Below are positions 8,580 to 17,091 of a DNA stretch of 64,000 nt, one piece after another. Below the pieces are notes generated by a model. The model was not told the DNA's origin and did no database searches. It worked only from the letters and a program-made list of their open reading frames with translations. The position numbers and the translations under genes were made by a program. The DNA comes from Blautia sp. (GTDB lineage Bacteria > Bacillota > Clostridia > Lachnospirales > Lachnospiraceae). Numbering within the stretch: position 1 is the first letter of the stretch; each line of letters starts with the position of its first letter. The stretch is from the NCBI GenBank assembly GCA_022770365.1, contig JALEHU010000006.1, forward strand, positions 36,846 to 100,845. Direction: 5' to 3'.

Positions 8580-10694
8580 ATGAAAAAAATAGCGATTATT
8601 GGAGCAAATGATTTTCAGCGCCCTCTGATCCGAAAGGCCAGGGAAATGGGATATGAGACCCATGTATTTGCCTGGAGAGAAGGGGCAACAGGCGCAGAAG
8701 ACGCGGATGTTTTTTACGAGATCAGCATTACAGAGAAGGAAAAGATACTGGAGATATGCCGAAAAATTCAACCTGAGGCTGTGGCAACGATTGGTTCAGA
8801 TCTTGCCAATATCACTGTACAGTATCTAGCTGAAGAACTGGAGCTTCCATGCAACAGTAGGGAGTGTATCCGGAATTCCACAAACAAATATGCAATGCGG
8901 ACAGCATTTCAGAAAGCAGGTATCCCGGTACCGTTTTTTCAGATCGCAGAAGAAGGACAGGAAATCGTACCTCCATCCTATCCTGTTATTGTAAAGCCCA
9001 CAGATCGTTCCGGAAGCCGTGCGATCACAAAAGTGGAAGCACCGGAAGAACTGGAGGAAGCAATACGGAATGCGGCCGGGCAGTCTTTTGAGAAAAAAGC
9101 CATTGTAGAGGAATACATTCATGGTGCTGAGTACAGTGTGGAAACCATCAGTTTTGAGGGAAAACATACCTGCCTGGCTATCACAAAAAAATTTACAACA
9201 GGAGAACCCCATTACATTGAGGTAGGGCATCTTCAGCCGGCACCTCTTGATGACGCAATAAAGGAAAAAGTGGAACAGACAGTATTTCGTGCCATGGATG
9301 CCTTGGACGTGCGTTATGGTGCGGGACACAGTGAACTGCGCATCGATTCTCTGGGAAATATACGAATTATTGAAATCGGTTCCCGAATGGGAGGCGACTG
9401 TATCGGCTCAGATCTTGTGCCTTTATCCACGGGTCAGGACTTTGTAAAAATGGTTATAGATACTGCTGCAGGCAAAGCCCCGGAGATAAAGGAAACGGAG
9501 TCCCGTATTTCGGCAATCCGATTTTTAATGAATGAAAAAGACCTTAATCATATGGAACATATAAAGAAAGAATTTCCGGAAAATGTAAAAAAAATCGTTC
9601 TGGACAGTCCGGTGAAAGGTGCAAAAATCACAGACAGCGGAAGCCGTCCCGGATTTTACATTCTTCAGGCGGATTCCATGGAAGAGATGGAAATCCTTCT
9701 CCATGAAGGCCCGGGGGAAAACCCTGTGGATATTTTTGAAACCCCTGTGCAGAAAATGCGCTATTCTGATGGAAAGAATACGTTTTATATAAAACGGGAT
9801 GATCTGCTGCCATTCTCTTTTGGCGGGAATAAAGTCCGTTTTGCGCGGAAATTTGTGGAGGACATGCAGGCGAAGCACTGTGACAGTATGATTATTTACG
9901 GCAATTATCATTCCAATCTCTGCCGGATCTTGTCGACACTTTGCAGGGAACTGGATATCCCCTGTTACATGGTTCACAATACAGAGGATATCAAAGAGGA
10001 AAAAGAAACCCATAACAGCCGCATCATACGGAAAATGGGCGTGAAGGAAATTCCCTGCAGGAAACAGGGGATTGCAGATGCAGTACAGCAGGCGATGGAT
10101 GAACTGACGGAAAAAGGATATCATCCGTATTATATTTACGGAAATACCGGCGGGACAGGGAATGAGTGGGTGCCCATGCAGGCTTATGTGGAAGCTTATA
10201 TGGAAATCTGCGCCTTTGAGGAGAAAAACGATGGAAAATTCGATTACATTTTTCTCGCATCCAGTACCAATGCTACACAGTCGGGTCTGCTGATGGGAAG
10301 TATTTTGAAAAAAGATGACCGGAAGATTGTGGGGATTTCTGTTTCCAGAAACGAGGAACGGGGAAAAGAAGTGATCATAGGAAATTTGAAGGAATACGCC
10401 GACAGATTTTCCGTTTTTCTTCCTGAAGATCCGGAGGAAAGAATTTATTTTACGGATGCGTATATGGAAGGCGGCTACGGTGTATATTCACCAAATGTGG
10501 AAGATTTGATCAATCGGGTTTACCGGACGGATGGAATTCCGTTAGATATGACATATACAGGAAAAGCATTTTATGGTATGATGAAATATCTGGAAGAACA
10601 CAACATAACGGATAAAAATATCCTCTTTCTTCATACGGGAGGAACACCGTTGTTTTTTGACTATCTGATGGAAGATTTGGAGACATCTGAATGA
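8580..10694 (+). CDS. ATP-grasp ligase fused to a PLP-dependent (ACC deaminase/D-cysteine desulfhydrase-like) domain
   Basis: I place the start at ATG 8580 (GGAG 6 bases upstream; begins MKKIAIIGAND), not at 8484, whose extra 32 codons cross a terminator hairpin. The 704-residue product has two parts. Residues 1 to about 385 are an ATP-grasp carboxylate-amine ligase: Rossmann-like start, PVIVKPTDRSGSR lysine strand, VEEYIHGAEYSVE, and the metal-binding RIIEIGSRMGGD. Residues about 390-700 are a fold-type II PLP enzyme: IKRDDLLPFSFGGNK with predicted Schiff-base Lys418, NYHSN, a glycine-rich GNTGGTGNE, and LFLHTGGTP near the end. The PLP half resembles ACC deaminase/D-cysteine desulfhydrase. 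A function is not recognised. It may make or epimerise an amino acid and ligate it; the amine acceptor could be the amino sugar from the WecE homologue. It overlaps the next gene by 4 bases (ATGA). Confidence 0.75.
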   Translation: MKKIAIIGANDFQRPLIRKAREMGYETHVFAWREGATGAEDADVFYEISITEKEKILEICRKIQPEAVATIGSDLANITVQYLAEELELPCNSRECIRNSTNKYAMRTAFQKAGIPVPFFQIAEEGQEIVPPSYPVIVKPTDRSGSRAITKVEAPEELEEAIRNAAGQSFEKKAIVEEYIHGAEYSVETISFEGKHTCLAITKKFTTGEPHYIEVGHLQPAPLDDAIKEKVEQTVFRAMDALDVRYGAGHSELRIDSLGNIRIIEIGSRMGGDCIGSDLVPLSTGQDFVKMVIDTAAGKAPEIKETESRISAIRFLMNEKDLNHMEHIKKEFPENVKKIVLDSPVKGAKITDSGSRPGFYILQADSMEEMEILLHEGPGENPVDIFETPVQKMRYSDGKNTFYIKRDDLLPFSFGGNKVRFARKFVEDMQAKHCDSMIIYGNYHSNLCRILSTLCRELDIPCYMVHNTEDIKEEKETHNSRIIRKMGVKEIPCRKQGIADAVQQAMDELTEKGYHPYYIYGNTGGTGNEWVPMQAYVEAYMEICAFEEKNDGKFDYIFLASSTNATQSGLLMGSILKKDDRKIVGISVSRNEERGKEVIIGNLKEYADRFSVFLPEDPEERIYFTDAYMEGGYGVYSPNVEDLINRVYRTDGIPLDMTYTGKAFYGMMKYLEEHNITDKNILFLHTGGTPLFFDYLMEDLETSE

Positions 10695-11878
10695 AAAAAT
10701 TAATGATTCTGGGTGCCAGCTATTCCCAGCTCCCGCTTTATAAGGCAGCCAAAAAGCTGGGGATACATACGATTGCAGCAAGTACGCCCGGAGACTGGCC
10801 GGGTTTTGCTGCTGCAGATGAGAGCTCCTATACGGATATTTCCGATCCTGAGGCAGTGCTGCAGGCTGCCAGGAAATATCGGATAGACGGAATCACCACC
10901 TGCTGTCTGGATACAGGAGTAAGGGCTGTCGGCTATGTATGCGAAAATCTCGGCTTAAAGGGGCTTTCCGCCAGAGCCGGAGAAATCAGCAGCGATAAGT
11001 ATAAAATGAAAGAAGCCTTTATAAAAGGCGGTGTCAACTGTGCCCGTCATATCTGTATCCGAAACCGTGAGGAACTGGAGACCGCTCTTGATCAGTTTCG
11101 TTTCCCGGTGATCTTAAAGGCTGTGGATCTGATGGGCAGCAGAGGAATTTTCCGCTGCAATACAAAAGAAGAAGCCCTGGTGAATTATAAAGAAACCATG
11201 GCAGCGACACGGAAGGATTACTGTCTTGTTGAGGAATTCATTGAGGGGAAGATTCTCGGCTGTGAGGCAATGCTGTCTGATGGGAAAATGCTCTACTGTC
11301 TGCCGAATAATATTGATGCTTATCAGAGCCATGTCCCTACGCCTGTTGGGCATTCTGTTCCGTATAAAAAGCAGAAAACCCTCGGTGCTGAAGTGGAACG
11401 GCAGGTTTCTCTTGCCATAAAAGCAGTCGGACTGGACAACTGTCCGGTAAACTGTGATCTGATTGAAAAAGATGACCGGGTTTATGTGATTGAAATCACC
11501 GGACGCGCCGGTGCCACCTGCCTGCCGGAAATGGTTGGACTGTATTATGGCATTAACTATTATGAAGCCATTGTGCGTCTGGCTCTTGATATGGAAGTGG
11601 CTGAAATGTTCCGTGAGGACATTCCTCATCAGGCAAATTTGTCCAGAATCCTTACCTCCGAACGGGCTGGAATTGTAAAAGCGATACATAATGAAAATGA
11701 TTCTACCGAGGACATTTTTGATCTTTCCTTTAATATAAAGCCGGGAGATGAGGTGCGCAGATACGAAAACGGACGGGACAGGCTTGGTCAGTTGATTCTG
11801 ACAGGCGAAAATCTAAATGCCTGTGAAAAGCGTCTTAAGCAGGTTTTGTCGAAAATTAACATTGAATTTACATTATGA
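10691..11878 (+). CDS. Second ATP-grasp carboxylate-amine ligase
   Basis: A 395-residue ATP-grasp protein: N-terminal pre-ATP-grasp Rossmann region (MKKLMILGASYSQLPLYKAA), PVILKAVDLMGSRG lysine strand, VEEFIEGKILGCE, and the metal-binding YVIEITGRAGATC. The C-terminal third (about 300-395) looks like the beta-rich cap of biotin-carboxylase-like ligases (GDEVRRYENGRDRLGQLI). Such enzymes activate a carboxylate as acyl phosphate and join it to an amine. It is translationally coupled to the fusion gene before it and 15 bases from the SMR-like gene after it. Substrates are not known. Two ligases in a row suggest a two-step amide chain or two different acyl donors. Confidence 0.8.
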   Translation: MKKLMILGASYSQLPLYKAAKKLGIHTIAASTPGDWPGFAAADESSYTDISDPEAVLQAARKYRIDGITTCCLDTGVRAVGYVCENLGLKGLSARAGEISSDKYKMKEAFIKGGVNCARHICIRNREELETALDQFRFPVILKAVDLMGSRGIFRCNTKEEALVNYKETMAATRKDYCLVEEFIEGKILGCEAMLSDGKMLYCLPNNIDAYQSHVPTPVGHSVPYKKQKTLGAEVERQVSLAIKAVGLDNCPVNCDLIEKDDRVYVIEITGRAGATCLPEMVGLYYGINYYEAIVRLALDMEVAEMFREDIPHQANLSRILTSERAGIVKAIHNENDSTEDIFDLSFNIKPGDEVRRYENGRDRLGQLILTGENLNACEKRLKQVLSKINIEFTL

Positions 11879-11893
11879 TTGTGAGAAAATAAC

Positions 11894-12277
11894 ATGAGAA
11901 ATCATTTGTCTGCGAAGAAAAGTATTTTTTTACTGCTGCATATCAGCCTTCTGTTCAGTTCTCTGAGCGGCGTCTGCTCCAAGATGGCGTCCAGATATAC
12001 AGATGATATTTTTTCCATCCCGTTCCTGTTCTGGTTCGGGCTGGTTTTTGTGATCATGTTCGGATATGCGATTATCTGGCAGCAGATTCTGAAGAGAATG
12101 CCTCTGACGGTCGCTTATGCTAATAAACCGGTGACACTGATCTGGGGCATCATCTGGGGAAGCGTGATCTTTGATGAAGAGATTACGTGGAATATGATTG
12201 CCGGTGCAGTGGTTATTTTTGCAGGAATTTATTTTGTAACAAGTGAAAAAACAGAGAGAGGCGGTGAGCGTCAGTGA
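11894..12277 (+). CDS. Half-size SMR/EamA-type membrane protein, flippase subunit 1
   Basis: A 127-residue protein with four predicted helices (about 12-30, 45-65, 72-90, 98-115) of the small multidrug resistance/EamA fold. PLTVAYANKPVTLIWGII and the acidic FDEEIT loop fit the family. Paired short proteins of this fold (ArnE/ArnF) flip undecaprenyl-phosphate-aminoarabinose in Gram-negatives. It overlaps the next, similar gene by 4 bases (GTGA), and an ArnC/GtrB-like transferase follows. A flippase role for polyprenyl-phosphate-linked sugar is inferred from this context; a drug or amine exporter is the alternative. Confidence 0.7.
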   Translation: MRNHLSAKKSIFLLLHISLLFSSLSGVCSKMASRYTDDIFSIPFLFWFGLVFVIMFGYAIIWQQILKRMPLTVAYANKPVTLIWGIIWGSVIFDEEITWNMIAGAVVIFAGIYFVTSEKTERGGERQ

Positions 12278-12618
12278 GTGAACTGCGTATGGGAGTGTGT
12301 GTGCTGCTGGCTTCGGTTATGATTTCATCCGTTTCTCAGATTCTGCTGAAAAAAGCAGCCAACAGAATTTATAAAAATCCGCTGGCAGAATACCTGAATC
12401 CTCTGGTTATCGGGGCTTATGCCATGTTTTTCGGTTCTGTGATCCTGACGATGATCGCACTGAAATATGTGCCGCTTTCCATGTCACCGATTCTGGAATC
12501 CACAGGTTATATTTTTGTGTCTGTCCTTGGATACATATTTTTGAAAGAACGTTTCAGTAGGAGAAAGCTTTTTGGATTTGCCCTGATCCTGTGCGGGATC
12601 ATGATTTTTTATCAATAG
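12274..12618 (+). CDS. Half-size SMR/EamA-type membrane protein, flippase subunit 2
   Basis: A 114-residue protein starting at GTG 12274, inside the stop of the preceding gene. It has four predicted helices, an N-terminal SVSQILLKKAA segment typical of EamA/SMR proteins, and LKYVPLSMSPILESTGYI followed by FLKERFSRRKLFG, the usual glutamate-bearing loop. Together with the gene before it, it probably forms a heterodimer like ArnE/ArnF. The polyprenyl-phosphate glycosyltransferase gene follows 61 bases downstream. No drug-resistance context is seen. Confidence 0.72.
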   Translation: MSELRMGVCVLLASVMISSVSQILLKKAANRIYKNPLAEYLNPLVIGAYAMFFGSVILTMIALKYVPLSMSPILESTGYIFVSVLGYIFLKERFSRRKLFGFALILCGIMIFYQ

Positions 12619-12679
12619 TGATGTCTGTGCAGGCAGATATTTTTGTGTACCTTAAAGAAAAGAGTAAGGAGTCAGAAAG

Positions 12680-13633
12680 ATGCTGGTATCCATTGTTATA
12701 CCATGTTATAATTCAGAACACACCATCGGCAGGGTGGTGGAACTGGCGATTGAAGAATTTAAAAAAATGAATGACTATGAATGTGAGTTTGTCCTGGTGA
12801 ATGATTATTCCAGAGACAATACCTGGCAGGCAATTCATACACTGACGGAGAAATATCCTAATGTAAAAGGAATTAATCTGGCCAAAAACTTCGGGCAGCA
12901 TAATGCTATCATGGCGGCACTCCATTATACAAAAGGAGAGTTTATCGTGGGTATGGATGATGATATGCAGAATCATCCGTCTCAGATCCCACAGTTCCTG
13001 GATAAAATGCAGGAAGGATATGACATTGTATTTGGTGTGTTTAAAGAACGTAAGTTTTCTGTGATTAAAAATATTACAGGAGCTATCAGCAGGTTTCTTC
13101 TGTGGCATCTGCTGGACCGCCCTAAAGATATCCAGATGAGCAGTTTCTGGTGCTGCAGGCGTTATGTGCGGGATGAAGTTGTGAAATATGAAGGATATAA
13201 TACTTTTCTTCAGGTGTTGTTTTTCAGAACGACTCATAACATTGCCAATATAGAAATTGAACATTATGCAAGAGAAGTGGGAACCTCTAATTATAATTTC
13301 CGGAGAGGACTGAAGCTGTTTATGTCCTGCCTGAATTTTACAGTAATTCCGCTGCGTGTCTCGACGATTCTGGGAACTCTTTTTTCTGCTGCGGGATTTA
13401 TCGGAGCGCTGGCGGTTCTGATTCAGAAGATTCTGAATCCGGCTGTTGCTATTGGCTGGTCATCTCTGATGTGTGCCATGCTGGTGCTGTTCGGTTTCTG
13501 CTTTCTGATGCTTGGAATTATCGGAGAGTATCTGGGCAAAGCTATTTTGAACATTAATAAGACACCTCAGTATGTGATACGGGATAAGGAAAATATTGAG
13601 GATACCTGCGGAGAAAAACAAAAGGATTTATGA
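12680..13633 (+). CDS. GT2 polyprenyl-phosphate glycosyltransferase (ArnC/GtrB-like)
   Basis: A 317-residue membrane-bound GT2 enzyme. The GT-A domain begins VSIVIPCYNSEHTIG, with LVNDYSRDNTW and the metal site GMDDDMQNHP. KNFGQHNAIMAALHYTKGE is characteristic of dolichyl/undecaprenyl-phosphate sugar synthases. Two C-terminal helices (about 225-247 and 258-282) fit the ArnC/GtrB layout. Such enzymes move a sugar from a nucleotide donor to polyprenyl phosphate on the cytoplasmic face. Between the SMR pair and the WecE-like aminotransferase, the predicted donor is a dTDP-amino sugar. The C-terminal tail is charged and disordered. AAGGAG precedes ATG 12680. Confidence 0.85.
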   Translation: MLVSIVIPCYNSEHTIGRVVELAIEEFKKMNDYECEFVLVNDYSRDNTWQAIHTLTEKYPNVKGINLAKNFGQHNAIMAALHYTKGEFIVGMDDDMQNHPSQIPQFLDKMQEGYDIVFGVFKERKFSVIKNITGAISRFLLWHLLDRPKDIQMSSFWCCRRYVRDEVVKYEGYNTFLQVLFFRTTHNIANIEIEHYAREVGTSNYNFRRGLKLFMSCLNFTVIPLRVSTILGTLFSAAGFIGALAVLIQKILNPAVAIGWSSLMCAMLVLFGFCFLMLGIIGEYLGKAILNINKTPQYVIRDKENIEDTCGEKQKDL

Positions 13634-13688
13634 TATAGTTTTGCTGTAATTACCGCTTACTAACAGAAAAGTTACATAGAGGAGATCA

Positions 13689-14831
13689 ATGATTGATTTT
13701 AACAGACCTGCTTTTACAGGCAGAGAAATGGATTATATAAAAGATGCAGTAAACCGCGGAATGCTGTGCGGTGATGGAGTCTATACAAAACACTGTTCCC
13801 GGTGGATGGAGGAAAAGTTTCAGGTGAGACACGTTCTTCTGACTACGTCATGTACGCATGCTCTGGAGATGGCAGCGTATCTGTCAGACATTCAGCCGGA
13901 CGATGAAGTGATTATGCCTTCATATACATTTGTATCTACTGCCGATGCATTTGTGCTGCGTGGAGCGAAGGCGGTATTTGTAGATATCCGCCCGGATACG
14001 ATGAATATCGATGAGAAACTGATTGAAGATGCAGTGACGCCAAGGACTAAGGCAATTGTTCCGGTTCATTATGCGGGAGTGGCCTGCGAGATGGATACTA
14101 TTATGGGGATTGCTGCGAAATACAATCTTAAGGTGATTGAGGATGCAGCACAGGGTGTTGATGCTTTCTACAAAGGGAGAGCACTGGGTACCATCGGTGA
14201 TTTTGGTTGTTACAGCTTCCACGAGACAAAGAATTATACCATGGGAGAAGGCGGAGCCCTTCTTTTCCAGGATGAAAAATATCTGGATCGTGCGGAAGTT
14301 CTTCGGGAAAAAGGTACGGATCGGAGTAAGTTTTTCCGGGGCCAGGTTGATAAATACCGCTGGGTGGATTACGGGTCTTCTTATCTGCCAAGCGAACTGA
14401 ATGCGGCTTATCTTTATGCCCAGCTGGAAGAACATGAGAGAATCAGCCGCAAACGTATGGAAATTTACAATTATTATCATGAGAATCTGAAATGCCTTGC
14501 GGATGAAGGAAAGATTGAGCAGCCTTTTGTACCGGAAGAATGTGTACATAATGCACATATGTATTATATCAAGGTACGTGATATTCAGGTACGGACACGC
14601 CTGCTTGCTTACCTCAGAGAACAGGGAATCTGCAGTGTGTTTCATTATGTTCCTCTCCATTCGGCACCAGCCGGAAAGAAATTCGGCAGATTCCATGGAG
14701 AAGATGTTTATACCACAAAAGAGAGCGAGCGGCTGATGAGGCTGCCCATGTTCTACAATCTGGATATGGAAGATGTAAAGAAAGTTGTGCATGCGATTGT
14801 TTCTTTTGATGGATTTGAGGGAAGACTATGA
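13689..14831 (+). CDS. wecE: dTDP-4-amino-4,6-dideoxygalactose transaminase (WecE/RffA-like)
   Basis: A 380-residue DegT/DnrJ/EryC1-family PLP aminotransferase. By recall of the enterobacterial WecE sequence, similarity is close over the full length, including GDEVIMPSYTFVSTA, VPVHYAGVACEMDTIM and RGQVDKY. The PLP lysine is Lys181 in FHETKNYT, the same position as in E. coli WecE. The family aminates dTDP-4-keto-6-deoxyglucose to dTDP-4-amino-4,6-dideoxy-D-galactose, using the RmlA/RmlB product made by this locus. In enterobacteria WecD then N-acetylates it; no WecD-like acetyltransferase is in this locus, while two ATP-grasp ligases are. It overlaps the next gene by 4 bases. The product stereochemistry is inferred. 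Confidence 0.88.
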   Translation: MIDFNRPAFTGREMDYIKDAVNRGMLCGDGVYTKHCSRWMEEKFQVRHVLLTTSCTHALEMAAYLSDIQPDDEVIMPSYTFVSTADAFVLRGAKAVFVDIRPDTMNIDEKLIEDAVTPRTKAIVPVHYAGVACEMDTIMGIAAKYNLKVIEDAAQGVDAFYKGRALGTIGDFGCYSFHETKNYTMGEGGALLFQDEKYLDRAEVLREKGTDRSKFFRGQVDKYRWVDYGSSYLPSELNAAYLYAQLEEHERISRKRMEIYNYYHENLKCLADEGKIEQPFVPEECVHNAHMYYIKVRDIQVRTRLLAYLREQGICSVFHYVPLHSAPAGKKFGRFHGEDVYTTKESERLMRLPMFYNLDMEDVKKVVHAIVSFDGFEGRL

Positions 14832-16147
14832 AAAAATGGAAAAAGATTTTGAATGCGGCAATTGCTGTTTCTGTATCAGTGATATGTACGGTGAGTACGG
14901 TTATGGCGGCTTCTGTTGATTTGAATGCAGTGTATGGGATTTCCAGCAACGGGCTGGAAGGCTGGCCCCAGGGACCGGAGATTTCCTGTAATACAGGGAT
15001 ATTGATGGAGGCAGAAACAGGAGCGGTTCTTTATGATAAAGGAGCGGATGAACTTCGTTATCCTGCCAGTATTACCAAGCTGATGACACTTCTGGTTGCT
15101 GTGGAAAACAGCAGTCTGGATGAAGAGGTGACTTTTACGGAAACGGGTGTCAGGGATGTTACGCCTGATTCCGGCAATATCGGCATGCAGCTTGGGGAAG
15201 TCATGACCATGGAGGATTGTCTTTATGCAATGATCATCTATTCTGCCAACGAAGTGTCTGCCCAGATTGCAGAGCATGTGGGCGGAACTGAGCAGAATTT
15301 TATTGATATGATGAATGAGAGGGCTGCACAGATCGGCTGTACGAATACTCATTTCACCAACGCAAGTGGTCTTCCGGACACGAACCAGTACACAACAGCC
15401 AGGGATATGGCGCTGATTTTCCGCGAGGGACTGAATAATGAGATTTATCGGGAAATACTGAATACGCCGACTTATGTGATACCGGCTACGAACAAAAACA
15501 GTGAAGAGCGCAAGCTTCACACCCATCATCCCTTGTTTGCTGAGGAATCCGGTCTGTATTATCCGGGCTGTATCGGCGGCAAATCCGGAATGACCAATGA
15601 TGCGGGGCATACGCTGGTAACAGGTGTGGAACAGAATGGTGTGACATATATTACAGTTGTCCTTCGGGCAGTGGATCTCAGCCAGGCCTGTGTGGACAGC
15701 CGCCAGTTATTTGACTATGGTTTTCAGAATTTCCGGAAAGAGGAATATAAAAATGGAAGTGTGATGCTTCCGAATACTATGACAACTGATCAGATTGAAG
15801 AAAAAGAAACAGACTCTGAAGACGGAAAGATTTATCAGTTTTATGTATCCGGTCAGCTGATGGGAGCCGCCAGTGTGCCGGAACCCACAGAGGCGCCGGT
15901 TCCCACTGTAACGGAGAAAGAACCCCTGGAAGAAGTGGGATCTGCTGATGAAGAACCTCTTTATCAGCAAGAAAGTCTGGCAGAGGAGTCCGGTGTGGAA
16001 TCGGAAACTGAAAAAAAAACAGGTAAATTAACCCATATGACCAAAATTCTTCTGATCGTTATGGGAGTTATGATCGTGCTGCTTGTGATTCTTCTGGCAG
16101 CTCTGCATCACAAAAACAAAAAGAAAAAAAGAAAGAAGAGACGTTAA
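14828..16147 (+). CDS. D-alanyl-D-alanine carboxypeptidase (S11, PBP5-like), membrane-anchored
   Basis: A 439-residue penicillin-binding protein with signal peptide (about 1-28). The catalytic S11 motifs are Ser81-x-x-Lys84 (SITK), Ser139-Ala-Asn (SAN) and Lys252-Ser-Gly (KSG in place of KTG). A low-complexity Pro/Glu linker (about 350-395) leads to one C-terminal transmembrane helix (about 400-425) and a very basic tail (KKKKRKKRR). It trims the terminal D-Ala of peptidoglycan stem peptides. The start codon overlaps the stop of wecE (ATGA), coupling a wall enzyme to sugar biosynthesis. A second S11 enzyme lies at 29547-30812 on the other strand. Confidence 0.93.
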   Translation: MKKWKKILNAAIAVSVSVICTVSTVMAASVDLNAVYGISSNGLEGWPQGPEISCNTGILMEAETGAVLYDKGADELRYPASITKLMTLLVAVENSSLDEEVTFTETGVRDVTPDSGNIGMQLGEVMTMEDCLYAMIIYSANEVSAQIAEHVGGTEQNFIDMMNERAAQIGCTNTHFTNASGLPDTNQYTTARDMALIFREGLNNEIYREILNTPTYVIPATNKNSEERKLHTHHPLFAEESGLYYPGCIGGKSGMTNDAGHTLVTGVEQNGVTYITVVLRAVDLSQACVDSRQLFDYGFQNFRKEEYKNGSVMLPNTMTTDQIEEKETDSEDGKIYQFYVSGQLMGAASVPEPTEAPVPTVTEKEPLEEVGSADEEPLYQQESLAEESGVESETEKKTGKLTHMTKILLIVMGVMIVLLVILLAALHHKNKKKKRKKRR

Positions 16148-16211
16148 TAAAAGTCGATTGCTGACGCAATCGTCCTGTACAGATAAATACGATAATATAA
16201 GGAGGATTTCC

Positions 16212-17090
16212 ATGAAAGGAATTATTCTTGCAGGAGGTTCAGGAACAAGATTATATCCGCTGACAAAAGCGATTTCCAAGCAGATCATGCCGGTCTATGA
16301 TAAACCTATGATTTACTATCCGCTTTCCACTCTGATGCTGGCGGGTATCCGTGAGATTCTGATCATTTCCACTCCAAGGGACCTGCCGGTATTTGAAGAG
16401 CTGCTGGGAGACGGCAGCCAGCTGGGAATGAGATTTGAGTATGCCATTCAGGAAGAACCGAGAGGACTGGCGGATGCGTTTATCATCGGTGCGGACTTTA
16501 TCGGCGGTGATGCTGTGGCACTGGTGCTGGGGGACAATATTTTTTATGGTCAGAGTTTTTCCAGAGTATTGCAGAATGCGTACAAACGCACAGAAACAGA
16601 AAAGGGCGCTACTATTTTTGGTTATTATGTAAGAGATCCGAGAGAATATGGCGTTGTGGAATTTGACGAAGAGGGACATGCTCTTTCGATTGAGGAGAAG
16701 CCGGAGCATCCAAAGTCCAATTATGCGGTTCCCGGACTGTATTTTTACGATAATGATGTCGTGGAAATTGCAAGAAATGTGAAGCCGTCCGCAAGAGGCG
16801 AGATTGAGATCACCAGTGTGAATAATGAGTATCTAAGAAGAGGGACCTTACGAGTGGAGACTCTCGGAAGAGGATTTGCATGGCTGGATACCGGCAATCA
16901 TGATTCTCTTCTGGATGCGGCAGATTTTGTATCCGCGTTCCAGAAACGACAGGGACTGTATATTTCCTGCATTGAGGAAATTGCCTACAAACGAGGCTTT
17001 ATTACAAAGGAACAGCTTGTTGAGCTGGCGCAGCCGCTTTTGAAGACTGCTTACGGACAATATCTGATTGAAGTAGCGGAGGGATTATAA
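16212..17090 (+). CDS. rmlA: Glucose-1-phosphate thymidylyltransferase
   Basis: The start is ATG 16212, preceded by AAGGAGGA (16199-16206); the ORF-track start at 16158 lacks a site and adds a non-family N-terminus. The 292-residue product has the nucleotidyltransferase signature [38 protein letters not shown] and [10 protein letters not shown], full length for short-form RmlA. It makes dTDP-glucose from dTTP and glucose-1-phosphate, the first step for both dTDP-rhamnose and the predicted dTDP-amino sugar. rmlC follows after one base. The upstream 64-base gap holds a small hairpin (16155-16172) without a T-run. Confidence 0.97.
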   Translation: MKGIILAGGSGTRLYPLTKAISKQIMPVYDKPMIYYPLSTLMLAGIREILIISTPRDLPVFEELLGDGSQLGMRFEYAIQEEPRGLADAFIIGADFIGGDAVALVLGDNIFYGQSFSRVLQNAYKRTETEKGATIFGYYVRDPREYGVVEFDEEGHALSIEEKPEHPKSNYAVPGLYFYDNDVVEIARNVKPSARGEIEITSVNNEYLRRGTLRVETLGRGFAWLDTGNHDSLLDAADFVSAFQKRQGLYISCIEEIAYKRGFITKEQLVELAQPLLKTAYGQYLIEVAEGL

Positions 17091-17091
17091 A

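Noticed and set aside
16155-16172. CGATTGC-TGAC-GCAATCG hairpin before rmlA
   Set aside because: It is short, lacks a T-run, and no operator partner is seen; kept only as a note.
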